Origin: Erysipelothrix tonsillarum DSM 14972
GTDB lineage: Bacteria; Bacillota_I; Bacilli_A; Erysipelotrichales; Erysipelotrichaceae
Reading direction: 5' to 3'
Assembly: GCF_000373785.1 (NCBI RefSeq)
Contig: NZ_KB892377.1
Location: 646,934 to 710,933, forward strand
DNA: 64,000 nucleotides
The notes beneath the pieces are model-generated. The model saw only the letters and a list, made by a program, of their open reading frames with translations. It was not told the origin of the DNA and searched no databases. The position numbers were made by a program, and so were the translations under genes. Positions within the stretch are counted from its first letter, which is position 1. Every line of letters begins with the position of its first letter. Below, one piece after another: positions 42,591 to 51,045 of this stretch.

Positions 42591-43553
42591 TTACTTAGCA
42601 ATCGTCTCAAGGGTTTCTAGATTAAGTCTCATTTTCGCGATGTAATCATAATTCGCTTCGATATCTTTATCCGTTAGATTATAAAGATTGCTTAATTCAA
42701 TTTGCGTTAAATTAAACTCTGTTTTTAATTGGGTAAAAAGTTTTATGTATTCTTCGGGCATATTCTCTTCATATACGATGTATTGAACCCCATCTTTGGC
42801 AATTCGAGCGCGAATTGCGTTCAGCATTTCTTCATCCGGTAACACGCCATACTTGGATAAAGTTGCTGGATAAACCCCAATATTATAACTTTTTTGCCAG
42901 TTACCAAATGATGGTGTCATTGAAACAAATTTAATCCCTTTTTCAGAATCTCTTAAAAGTTGATATTGTGCTTGGAGTCCCGTCAACTCAACCTCTAACG
43001 TCTCAAATTGTTCATCAAAATATGCTTCTTCATCAGGATAAGTTTGAACCAACCAATCTTTGATTGTACGTGCCATTGATGTCATAGCCAATGGATCCAT
43101 CCACAAGAAAGGATCCTTGTCATATTGATCCACAGCTGCAAACGCATCCGATTCATAATACTCAGACTCAATCGCATGAGATTGTCCGTCTACCACGACA
43201 TTGGTATATCGTTTAAATGGATAAAGCATCGATCGCTCTGATAAATCAATCATCTGTAATTTTGAATTTTGAAGGTCATCAAGATAGAGCTGCCAGTATG
43301 GTTGCAATTCATTAATATAAAAAATTGTATCAGCTTTTTTAATGATTTCTTGAAAGTCTTCTTTCACTGTTGCTTGTTGAGGAATCACACCTGTATCAAT
43401 GCGTTGAACATTTACACGTTCACCCGCAAGACGTTCAACTAAAAATTGAATTGGATAGTTCGTCACAATTACATTCCTACTTCTAGGAACACAGCCTGAC
43501 AAAGTACCCAGTATGATAACTAAAACTAATACTCTACTCATCCATCGTTTCAT
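42591..43553 (-). CDS. ZnuA/TroA-family lipoprotein without metal-ligand histidines
   Basis: 320 residues. Signal peptide with lipobox LSGC (Cys21). It has the cluster A-I fold pattern: VTNYPIQFLVERLAGERVNVQRI, ADTIFYINEL, and a long central helix. The three metal-site histidines of the family are all replaced: INELQPYW (about 80-87) where a His is usual, DPFLWMDP (147-154) for DPHxWLDP, and MTPSFGNW (212-219) for HxAFxYF. The only His in the mature chain is in SHAIES. No ABC permease or ATPase gene is near. It may bind something other than a divalent metal or act structurally. Confidence 0.8.
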   Translation of the reverse strand: MKRWMSRVLVLVIILGTLSGCVPRSRNVIVTNYPIQFLVERLAGERVNVQRIDTGVIPQQATVKEDFQEIIKKADTIFYINELQPYWQLYLDDLQNSKLQMIDLSERSMLYPFKRYTNVVVDGQSHAIESEYYESDAFAAVDQYDKDPFLWMDPLAMTSMARTIKDWLVQTYPDEEAYFDEQFETLEVELTGLQAQYQLLRDSEKGIKFVSMTPSFGNWQKSYNIGVYPATLSKYGVLPDEEMLNAIRARIAKDGVQYIVYEENMPEEYIKLFTQLKTEFNLTQIELSNLYNLTDKDIEANYDYIAKMRLNLETLETIAK

Positions 43554-43583
43554 ACATAACCTCTTTTCACATATTATTATACA

Positions 43584-44678
43584 CTAATTTTCTTCAGGTA
43601 TTACCCAATTATTCTTTCTTAAATTAAATAACGCTCGCATTGAGAAATATAAAGGCATCGAAATTAATATTCCTACAAAACCGAATAAAACACTTGAAGC
43701 AAAGAATGCAAACAGAGACCATAATGGCTCTATTTTATCACGCTTTGAATAAACCATCGGTGAAACAACATAACCATCCACATTGGAAAGAATAACCAAT
43801 CCTACAGTTAAGATAATAACACGTGGTAAAGGTAATGTTAGTGCCGTTAAGATACCTAAAACGTGGACAACAGTCGGCCCAATGTAAGGAATGAGCAACC
43901 CGAGTGCAGTTAGCACACCAAGAACAAAAGCATAATTATGTCCAACAGCTAAATAGAGCAAACTGTATTCAATACATGTAATGGTCATAATAACGACAAG
44001 TGTTCCAAGGTAACGACTCACTGCCTTATCAATAACAATTAACGAATTTCCTAATTTAGGTGAGACTTTATTCGCAATTCGAAGTACACTTCCTGTGAAA
44101 TTTTCGTAATCAAACACAAAATACATACCAATAATAAACGAGAAAATACCCGTAGTTACAGTTGATAAAATCTTTGACACGAATTGAGATGCAGCTGCAG
44201 GTAGGGTTGGAATCTGTCCAACTAAACCATTAAGCATCCCCATAATTTGTTTGAAAATATCATCGGCCCATGGTGCAGGATTATTATGATTGATTTCCTT
44301 ATAGTAATTATATAGCTGTTGGATTCCATCCATACTGTTTCCAATCAATTGTGAAATATCTGTATAAAGTGATGGAATTATCGAAGAAAACAACAATACA
44401 ATTAGTACTACAAATAAGACTAACGTAATCGGTACACTTATTGCACGCTTAATATTATATTTTTCAAAGAAAACTGCGATGGGTCTTACAATATATGCCA
44501 GAGCAAACCCAATAATGAATGGCAAGAGTATCCGTTTCAACAGATCAAACGCATGTTGCCAAACCGTCCATGTTTTCATCAATAAAAACACACTTAATAA
44601 AAACAATAGAAAAGGTACTAATTGTTTCCAACTAAAATGATCATCAAAAAATTTTTGAATGCGTTGAAATATATTCAT
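43584..44678 (-). CDS. AI-2E family transporter (UPF0118)
   Basis: 364 residues, about eight membrane helices. It shows family features: LLPFIIGFALAYIVRPIAVFFEK near the N-terminus, and the conserved GLLIPYIGPTVVHVLGILTAL near residue 250. Members include autoinducer-2 exporters and sodium/proton antiporters, so the substrate cannot be assigned. It lies 22 nt after mreD. Confidence 0.88.
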   Translation of the reverse strand: MNIFQRIQKFFDDHFSWKQLVPFLLFLLSVFLLMKTWTVWQHAFDLLKRILLPFIIGFALAYIVRPIAVFFEKYNIKRAISVPITLVLFVVLIVLLFSSIIPSLYTDISQLIGNSMDGIQQLYNYYKEINHNNPAPWADDIFKQIMGMLNGLVGQIPTLPAAASQFVSKILSTVTTGIFSFIIGMYFVFDYENFTGSVLRIANKVSPKLGNSLIVIDKAVSRYLGTLVVIMTITCIEYSLLYLAVGHNYAFVLGVLTALGLLIPYIGPTVVHVLGILTALTLPLPRVIILTVGLVILSNVDGYVVSPMVYSKRDKIEPLWSLFAFFASSVLFGFVGILISMPLYFSMRALFNLRKNNWVIPEEN

Positions 44679-44700
44679 TTAAATATCTCCCTCTACTTTA

Positions 44701-45231
44701 TTAACGCATATATAAATTCTGAACGCGTTGCATTATCAAGCGATGCATCCATTTATAAAGCGTCATTGCGATTGGTAGCAGAATCAAATTACCAATAATG
44801 ACCCATAATGTCCGGGTACTAATAAAAGTAATTAAACTATATGACACACCTTTAACTAAAGGTAGCATTCCAAAAATTAACATTTCTTTAATAAAAAGGC
44901 CGATTACAGCTAACACTAAGAATTCTAATGTTGATGTTCCAATATAACGATCCCACACCCTTAAAATTGCAATCGTCACAGAATAGCTTACAAAAAACAG
45001 AGGAAAGGAACCGATATGACACAAGTCCATCCAAACACCAAGCAAAACTGCCTTCACAATTGATTCTGTCGGAGAATCATTTTGCGTCAACAGCATTAGT
45101 CCGAGAAAGTGCAGACTGCTTACAAACGTTATCGATGTCAGTCCCAGTTGCATAAATATGGAATTAAAAATAGAATCTAAAACTAATAAGACCAATATGT
45201 ACAAAAAATGCATCCATCGAATCATTCTCAT
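44701..45231 (-). CDS. mreD: Rod-shape determining membrane protein MreD
   Basis: 176 residues, about five or six helices, weakly conserved as usual for MreD. The call rests on size, membrane pattern and position: its ATG overlaps the mreC stop as ATGA. It should work with MreC in the elongation complex. Confidence 0.8.
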   Translation of the reverse strand: MRMIRWMHFLYILVLLVLDSIFNSIFMQLGLTSITFVSSLHFLGLMLLTQNDSPTESIVKAVLLGVWMDLCHIGSFPLFFVSYSVTIAILRVWDRYIGTSTLEFLVLAVIGLFIKEMLIFGMLPLVKGVSYSLITFISTRTLWVIIGNLILLPIAMTLYKWMHRLIMQRVQNLYMR

Positions 45232-46067
45232 GCTTTTTTCACCACCGAAACATATTTCAGATTATTATAATCAACAGCTGGTTTTACGTAAACTAAAACA
45301 CCTACACTATCGGCAACATTTTTTACAGAATCAACCTTCCCCACAAATAAACCACTTGGATATACACTACTGATACTTGCTGTCGAAACAGGCATATCAG
45401 CCGCAATGGTTGAGGTAGACTCAAGTAATACTACAGAAAACAGTTTTCTTTCATGATCATATGAATTCAAAATCCCTTGAACATAATTCCCTTTGGAAAC
45501 CTCAATTTGAACTGTTGCATTTGAGTTCTCATCGTTTGCAATAAGCAACGCAACCAATGACTGATTTTTATCAACGCTAAGCACTTTGCCCACAATACCT
45601 TTTGGTGCTACTACACCATCACCAACTTCGATGCCATCATCACTACCTTTATCAATTGTAATAACAGAATCCCATTTTTCAGAAGAACGATTTTTGACCG
45701 TAGCATTCACTTGTGTATACTCAGAATACACAGAATTTAATTCATTTAAGGCTTTTAATTCCGCTACTTCACTTTCAAGCTCATTCATGCGTGTTTGCCA
45801 GTGATGAGATGTTTCAAGTTGAGTGCGAAGTTTATCATTTTCATGTCTTACATCCCACATAGTGGATGTGTCTTTAACTACGTTACTTACCGTTTCAATT
45901 GGATAATCGATAAGTCCATAACGTACCATCGAAACGAAACTAAAGAAATTACGATCTGACGATTCATAGAAAGACGATTTTTTAATAAAACCCATTCCAA
46001 AAAGACAAACAATAACTGCTGTTAATAAATATATAAGTACACGTCTAAAACTATTCTTTCGTTTCAT
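45228..46067 (-). CDS. mreC: Rod-shape determining protein MreC
   Basis: 279 residues. A short cytoplasmic N-terminus, one membrane helix (about 9-27), a coiled coil (about 70-105: NDKLRTQLETSHHWQTRMNE and following), then the two beta-barrel domains with VTIDKGSDDGIEVGDGVVAPKGIVGKVLSVDKNQS. It scaffolds the elongation machinery outside the membrane. mreB, which normally precedes it, is not here. Confidence 0.93.
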   Translation of the reverse strand: MKRKNSFRRVLIYLLTAVIVCLFGMGFIKKSSFYESSDRNFFSFVSMVRYGLIDYPIETVSNVVKDTSTMWDVRHENDKLRTQLETSHHWQTRMNELESEVAELKALNELNSVYSEYTQVNATVKNRSSEKWDSVITIDKGSDDGIEVGDGVVAPKGIVGKVLSVDKNQSLVALLIANDENSNATVQIEVSKGNYVQGILNSYDHERKLFSVVLLESTSTIAADMPVSTASISSVYPSGLFVGKVDSVKNVADSVGVLVYVKPAVDYNNLKYVSVVKKA

Positions 46068-46135
46068 TTAATCACCTTCTTTATTATACTTACAAATTGA
46101 ACTTTTTACAAATAAAAGAATAAGGGTTTTACCCC

Positions 46136-46807
46136 CTATTCTCCGAATAAAACCGGTTGCAGTTGGCGCAAAGAAATCGAATTCGTCGCAGTAACGATGA
46201 TATGATCAATGACTTCAATTCCAATCAATAATCCAGCCTCTATTAATGCTCCGGTTATTTGCAAATCAGCACTGCTTGGAGTGAGCGATTGTCCTGGATG
46301 GTTGTGAACCAAAACAATGCGTGAAGCATTACAACGGACTGCTTCTCTAAATACATCTCTTGGGTGTACCAGACTTTTATCTACGGTACCTTTAAATAAT
46401 CGTTGGTGCGTAATCAGCTTATTTTGGTTGGATAGAAAAAGAACCATAAATAATTCTTGTTCTTCAAATCCAATTTCAAGATTTAACCACCGCAAAACTT
46501 TTTCAAATGAGTGGAGTTGGATTTTCTCACCAGGCTGTGGTGTTAAGATTCTACACAACAATTCATGGACCGCTAACAAAGTACTACATTTCGCTTGTTT
46601 CATACCTTTTATTTCAGCTAATTGATCGTAATTAATTTGCGTCAATTGATGAATGCCTCCAATAAGATTCAGGACCTCCGTTGCCAAATCAACCACATTT
46701 TTATTACAGGTTCCGGTCCGTAGTAAAATTGCAACCAGTTCCGCATCGCTTAATTTTTCTGGTCCAAACGCCAACATTTTTTCACGCGGTAGATAGATGT
46801 CATTCAT
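46136..46807 (-). CDS. radC: RadC/JAB-domain protein
   Basis: 223 residues. An N-terminal helix-hairpin-helix region (DAELVAILLRTGTCNKNVVDLATEVL) precedes the JAMM metal-binding domain with VLVHNHPGQSLTPSSADLQIT. The family's cellular role is uncertain despite the historical DNA-repair name. It lies upstream of mreC, as in Bacillus, but without mreB between. Confidence 0.93.
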   Translation of the reverse strand: MNDIYLPREKMLAFGPEKLSDAELVAILLRTGTCNKNVVDLATEVLNLIGGIHQLTQINYDQLAEIKGMKQAKCSTLLAVHELLCRILTPQPGEKIQLHSFEKVLRWLNLEIGFEEQELFMVLFLSNQNKLITHQRLFKGTVDKSLVHPRDVFREAVRCNASRIVLVHNHPGQSLTPSSADLQITGALIEAGLLIGIEVIDHIIVTATNSISLRQLQPVLFGE

Positions 46808-46812
46808 TCAAA

Positions 46813-46935
46813 TTAACGACCCCATTGAACCTTTGCTTTACCATAGGACAAACTACCACTACGACTTGTCAGTATTTTATAAACTGCCGCAATCCCGATT
46901 GCCACAATCAATCCAGCTAGATATAACGAAAGCAT
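46813..46935 (-). CDS. Small single-helix membrane protein, 40 residues
   Basis: ATG 46935 follows GGGGGTG by 4-5 nt. The product has one membrane helix (LYLAGLIVAIGIAAVYKIL, residues 4-22) and a basic, polar tail (SRSGSLSYGKAKVQWGR). The gene ends 5 nt before radC, which suggests translation coupling. I recognise no family. The ribosome site, the composition and the tight spacing favour a real gene. Confidence 0.6.
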   Translation of the reverse strand: MLSLYLAGLIVAIGIAAVYKILTSRSGSLSYGKAKVQWGR

Positions 46936-46983
46936 AAATCACCCCCGCTACTAGTTATGTATCTCGCGTTTATCTTCATAAAA

Positions 46984-47008
46984 AAAGAAAGAACAAAGTT
47001 CTTTCTTT
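46984..47008 (-). terminator. Terminator after ftsZ
   Basis: AAAGAAAGAAC-AAA-GTTCTTTCTTT is a perfect 11-bp stem, followed on the minus strand by TTTTATG. It separates ftsZ from the small membrane protein and radC. Confidence 0.85.
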
Positions 47009-47046
47009 GGATAATTTTATGTTTGATAAATATTTATAAATTAGAT

Positions 47047-48126
47047 CTATCGCGTTTTAAAGAATTCTGGAATATCATTATTGTTCTCTGAGCGACGTTC
47101 TTCTTGATTGTTATGGGATGTTTGATAAGCTGGTCTTGCTTCTGCTGCTGCACGGGTCACATGAACCTCAGGTGCAGGTTCCTCTGCGCCATCAAATCCT
47201 GTCGCAATAACTGTTACAATGATGGAATCTCCTATATTTTCATTAATAGCAACTCCAAAAATGATATCAATATCATTTCCTGCTGCATCACGAATATAGT
47301 CAACCGCTTCTGACGCATCTTGGATTGAAATAGAGTCGCCCCCTGTAACGTTAACAATCGCATTACGAGCACCATCAATTTGAGCTTCAAGCAATGGAGA
47401 TGTAATTGCTTTTTGAGCCGCTTCAATTGATTTGTTTTCGCCTTGTGACATACCAATACCAATCAACGCACTCCCTTGGCCTGCCATTACCGAACGTACG
47501 TCCGCAAAGTCAAGGTTAATCATTGCAGGGACTGCAATCAGATCTGTAATGGTTTGAACACCTTGTCTCAACACATTATCAGCCTCTTTAAATGCTTCCT
47601 GGAATGGAATTCGGCCAATAACCTCAAGCAATTGGTTGTTGCTTACGATAATTAGTGAATCAACATACGATTTCAATTCCTCTAAACCAGCCATCGCTTG
47701 ATTTGAACGGCGACGACCTTCAAATGTAAATGGCTTCGTTACAATACCAACTACCAATGCACCTTCTTCTTGCGCAATTTTCGCTACAAGTGGAGATGCC
47801 CCAGTACCAGTACCACCGCCTAGACCTGCTGTAACGAATACCATGTCGGCGTCTTTAACCGCTTCACGAATTTCATTTTCACTTTCAACGGCAGCTTTAC
47901 GTCCCATTTCAGGATTCGCTCCAGCGCCCAACCCTTTTGTTACTTCACGACCTAATTCAATTCTGTTTACTACAGGTGAGCAATTTAGGACTTGTAAATC
48001 TGTATTTGCTACGTAAAATTCGACACCCTTCATGCCTTCATCAACCATGCGGTTTACAGCATTACATCCTGCACCACCAACACCAATTACTTTAATTCTT
48101 GCTACTTGTTCAAAATTCGCATCCAT
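47047..48126 (-). CDS. ftsZ: Cell division protein FtsZ
   Basis: 359 residues. GTP-binding motifs: [15 protein letters not shown], the tubulin signature [12 protein letters not shown], and the synergy-loop residues in [19 protein letters not shown] short variable linker leads to the C-terminal peptide DIPEFFKTR, which binds FtsA and other partners. It polymerises into the division ring. GGAGG precedes the ATG, and ftsA lies 18 nt upstream. Confidence 0.97.
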   Translation of the reverse strand: MDANFEQVARIKVIGVGGAGCNAVNRMVDEGMKGVEFYVANTDLQVLNCSPVVNRIELGREVTKGLGAGANPEMGRKAAVESENEIREAVKDADMVFVTAGLGGGTGTGASPLVAKIAQEEGALVVGIVTKPFTFEGRRRSNQAMAGLEELKSYVDSLIIVSNNQLLEVIGRIPFQEAFKEADNVLRQGVQTITDLIAVPAMINLDFADVRSVMAGQGSALIGIGMSQGENKSIEAAQKAITSPLLEAQIDGARNAIVNVTGGDSISIQDASEAVDYIRDAAGNDIDIIFGVAINENIGDSIIVTVIATGFDGAEEPAPEVHVTRAAAEARPAYQTSHNNQEERRSENNNDIPEFFKTR

Positions 48127-48144
48127 ATTTGTTCACTCCTCCAT

Positions 48145-49380
48145 TTAACGTTCAAAGAACATGCTCTTTAGTTTTTGAGTTATCGAGTCATCTTCATCTT
48201 TTTCATATTGTAACACAACTCGTTTAAACTCATCTTCATCAACGCTTGAGAGTGTTACATCACGGAATATACTTTGGTCTTTGTAAAAGTAAAACGCACC
48301 TACAAGCGATGTTAAACCGTAGTCTTTCACACCAAATGTTGTAGAACGGTATGTAACCGCCTCCGCTTCTGTTATATTTGTAATAATATCTGTTATTCCT
48401 ACTATCTCAGCGGCTTCGCCACTTAGAATAAAACGTGGTGACCCCAAATTTTCGAAAATAGGTTCACAACTGTTACATATTTCGATCACAAATTTATTGA
48501 TATCATCTGCAACTAAAGTCATAAGATCTACCTGTGATAAGGTATGGGATGTTGATTTAGTTGACCAAATAAATATGGGATCATCTTTTGGATTTTCGTT
48601 ATTTAAATCGATATTAAAGTATAACAATCGATGTACAACATCCGTTGGAACTTTTAAAGTTCGTTCGATTTTTTTCATAAAGACATCAAATCCACGATCA
48701 ATATAATCATTGGAAAGTAAAATCCCTTTATCAAATAACGAAAGTTTAGTTAATTTTTCACCTAAAGTTAAAGCAACAATCGGTTTATCAATCGATGCTT
48801 CAAATAACGAAGCTTCTTTTGCGTAACCGATATCGTCTAAAACAATATCAATAATCTTTAATCCTGATTTTTCAACACATGACACATATGGGAAAATGAT
48901 GGATTGTTTACCAAAGTAGCAATCTGCTTCAATTGTTAAACTCTCACATCGTTCATTTAATGGTAATTTACGTGTAGAACTTCCATTCACAAAATACTTA
49001 CTCATTAAAACATTAGTTAATATATGCCCTTCAGGAGCTTTTACGTTTAATAATTCTTTATATGCTCTTTTTACATCATTCTCAGAAATACGCCCAGTGA
49101 TTGGTACGCGCAATTGTTTATTGATTCGCTTCATATGGACGCCTGGAACAAGTAATAATACTTGCTTAATTACAACCCCCAAATTACGCGACGCATTTTC
49201 AATTGCTTTTTTAATTGAATCTACCACATGAGTTTCACTCATGATAGAGTAGCCTGCCACACCTAGATGTGGAACGCGTTCAACCTTTAAAATATTTAAT
49301 CGGCCATTGAAAAATTGCCCAACTAATAAGCGCACTTCATGATCCGCGATTTCTAAAGCTGCAATTATTTGTTTCTCCAT
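48145..49380 (-). CDS. ftsA: FtsA-like division protein with degenerate nucleotide motifs
   Basis: 411 residues from ATG 49380, with AAGGAGG 7 nt upstream. It is FtsA by position directly before ftsZ, by length, by the 1C-domain start NILKVERVPHLGVAGY, by the SHS2-like fragment VPITGRISENDVKRAYK, and by a C-terminal amphipathic tail (TQKLKSMFFER) suited to membrane binding. The actin-fold nucleotide motifs are not normal. Phosphate 1, usually DIGT, reads EIADHE (10-15); phosphate 2, usually D.G.G.TD, reads ALTLGEKLTKLSLF (203-216); and the GG(S/A) adenine motif reads LSGEAAEI. It may not bind ATP. Confidence 0.85.
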   Translation of the reverse strand: MEKQIIAALEIADHEVRLLVGQFFNGRLNILKVERVPHLGVAGYSIMSETHVVDSIKKAIENASRNLGVVIKQVLLLVPGVHMKRINKQLRVPITGRISENDVKRAYKELLNVKAPEGHILTNVLMSKYFVNGSSTRKLPLNERCESLTIEADCYFGKQSIIFPYVSCVEKSGLKIIDIVLDDIGYAKEASLFEASIDKPIVALTLGEKLTKLSLFDKGILLSNDYIDRGFDVFMKKIERTLKVPTDVVHRLLYFNIDLNNENPKDDPIFIWSTKSTSHTLSQVDLMTLVADDINKFVIEICNSCEPIFENLGSPRFILSGEAAEIVGITDIITNITEAEAVTYRSTTFGVKDYGLTSLVGAFYFYKDQSIFRDVTLSSVDEDEFKRVVLQYEKDEDDSITQKLKSMFFER

Positions 49381-49399
49381 CTGCGAACCTCCTTGTGCT

Positions 49400-49427
49400 A
49401 TTATCATAATATCATAATAAAGTCCAA
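49400..49427 (-). promoter_or_regulatory. Promoter of ftsA-ftsZ
   Basis: TTGGAC (49427-49422) and GATAAT (49405-49400) on the minus strand, with a 16 nt spacer. It lies about 20 nt before the ftsA start codon. Confidence 0.55.
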
Positions 49428-49513
49428 TAGCAAAGTGATAGATGGTGTGTTAAGTGCATTTTTACTTGTTATTTCACACAAGAATTTTTGGTGATAATTT
49501 TTCTCTGAGATAC

Positions 49514-49542
49514 TTGATTAAACAAAATCTATATGATATTAT
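49514..49542 (+). promoter_or_regulatory. Promoter of rpmB
   Basis: TTGATT (49514-49519) and TATTAT (49537-49542) with a 17 nt spacer, about 40 nt upstream of the rpmB start. Confidence 0.6.
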
Positions 49543-49582
49543 AGTCAAGCGTTATGAAATAGATAAGAAAGGGGGTTACGGT

Positions 49583-49774
49583 ATGCCTAGAGTATGTTCC
49601 GTATCCGGTAAAAAAACACTATCAGGAAACAAACGTTCACATTCACTTCGTGCAACACGTCGTAAATGGAATGTAAACTTGCAAAATGCAACAATTATGG
49701 TGGATGGAAAACCAACTCGTGTCCGTATTTCCGCCCGTGCACTAAAATCATTGAAAGCACAACAAGCAAAATAA
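49583..49774 (+). CDS. rpmB: 50S ribosomal protein L28
   Basis: 63 residues from ATG 49583, with AAAGGGGG upstream; the open frame 43 codons longer covers the promoter and is not used. It starts [21 protein letters not shown] and has RRKWNVNLQ, typical of L28. The C-terminus [14 protein letters not shown] also fits. A single-gene unit, divergent from ftsA. Confidence 0.96.
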   Translation: MPRVCSVSGKKTLSGNKRSHSLRATRRKWNVNLQNATIMVDGKPTRVRISARALKSLKAQQAK

Positions 49775-49782
49775 TAAAAAAT

Positions 49783-49804
49783 ACGGTTCACACCGTTTTT
49801 TTTA
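49783..49804 (+). terminator. Terminator after rpmB
   Basis: ACGGT-TCAC-ACCGT followed by eight T residues, on the plus strand. It lies 8 nt after the rpmB stop and faces the end of thiN. Confidence 0.85.
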
Positions 49805-49807
49805 TTA

Positions 49808-50398
49808 TTAATCGCATGCTTGAATAACGATAACACTTGCATCTTCGAGAATCATTTCCCCTTTGTCACCAATAATTTCATTTGAAGTTAGATAATCATC
49901 GTAAGGAAATATTTCTCGTCGCGTAAGTGGATACTTAAATCCGTTCAGGGTTATAGTTCCTTTAGCAAGTACAATCACTGAAAAATACTTATAGTTTAAT
50001 TTATCTACGATATGGCTCCCCGAGTCATATCGTTTTATTTTGTTTAAATCATCATACAGTTCAATACGGTCATCTTTCATCGCTTTCATGATATTGATAA
50101 ACTCATGGTCTTTACGTCTCCCTAAACCGCCTAAAACACGAATTATGTCATAATCATCGCATTGACGATAAGCATGCGTAAAATCTGTTTCATCCTTGAT
50201 TGGATTTAGCTTCTGAATATGCGAACAGTGCAACTCAATTTCCTTGAGCTGCACTGCCGTTACAGAATCAAAATCGCCACAAGCATACATCATTGGAACG
50301 CGATCACGAGTACAAACATATGCACCATAATCCACCCCAATAACATCCCCTACTATTGCTTCGCTGTGTTCACCTAAAACGATTGTTACAGTTTTCAT
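49808..50398 (-). CDS. thiN: Thiamine pyrophosphokinase
   Basis: 196 residues. Motifs: GVDYGAYVCTRDRVPMMYACGDFDS (the Asp-rich substrate site), NPIKDETDFTHAY, and VLGGLGRRKDHEFINI. It converts thiamine to thiamine diphosphate. Its start overlaps the rpe stop as ATGA. The order rpe-thiN matches Bacillus. Confidence 0.92.
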   Translation of the reverse strand: MKTVTIVLGEHSEAIVGDVIGVDYGAYVCTRDRVPMMYACGDFDSVTAVQLKEIELHCSHIQKLNPIKDETDFTHAYRQCDDYDIIRVLGGLGRRKDHEFINIMKAMKDDRIELYDDLNKIKRYDSGSHIVDKLNYKYFSVIVLAKGTITLNGFKYPLTRREIFPYDDYLTSNEIIGDKGEMILEDASVIVIQACD

Positions 50399-51045
50399 AA
50401 TAACGATGAAACTGCCTTTTCAATATCATCCCCGAAAACATAACTACCCGCTACTAAAATATCTGCACCAGCTGCGCGTGCACGTGGTCCTGTTTCGCCA
50501 TTTACTCCACCGTCAACAGAAATTAAGAATTCATAATTATTTAATTGACGCATCTCATCAAGCAGTTTAATGCGTTCTAACATTTCTGGTATAAATGCTT
50601 GACCACCAAATCCTGGCTCAACGCTCATAACTAATACAAGATCAACATGTTTAAGATAGGGAACAATTTTATCTAAATTCGTCCCTGGGCGCAATGTTAT
50701 CCCAGCTTTAATCCCTTTTTTCTTAAGTTGCTTAACCGCTTCAATACCTTGCGTTGGATCGCCATAACATTCTGTATGGAAAGTGATCGCATCGGCACCG
50801 TTTTCAATAAACATATTAAAATATTTTTCCGGATTCACAATCATTAAGTGAACATCCATAAATAAATCCGAAACTTGACCAATTTGTTTCATAATTGATG
50901 GACCAAAACTAATATTATCTACAAAAACACCATCCATAACATCATAGTGCAACCATGTTGCCCCTGCTACTTCTACGCGTTTCAATTGGGTTTTCATATC
51001 TTTAAAATCTAAGGATAATAAAGATGGTGATACGATTTTATTCAT
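50395..51045 (-). CDS. rpe: Ribulose-phosphate 3-epimerase
   Basis: 216 residues, a TIM barrel. Motifs: SPSLLSLDF, WLHYDVMDGVFV, DVHLMIVNPE, MSVEPGFGGQAF and SVDGGVN. It links ribulose 5-phosphate and xylulose 5-phosphate in the pentose phosphate pathway. Its start overlaps the rsgA stop as ATGA. Confidence 0.97.
   Translation of the reverse strand: MNKIVSPSLLSLDFKDMKTQLKRVEVAGATWLHYDVMDGVFVDNISFGPSIMKQIGQVSDLFMDVHLMIVNPEKYFNMFIENGADAITFHTECYGDPTQGIEAVKQLKKKGIKAGITLRPGTNLDKIVPYLKHVDLVLVMSVEPGFGGQAFIPEMLERIKLLDEMRQLNNYEFLISVDGGVNGETGPRARAAGADILVAGSYVFGDDIEKAVSSLL

Noticed and set aside
46317-46625. Plus-strand open frame of 102 codons inside radC
   Set aside because: It lies wholly antisense to conserved radC coding sequence and shows no ribosome site.
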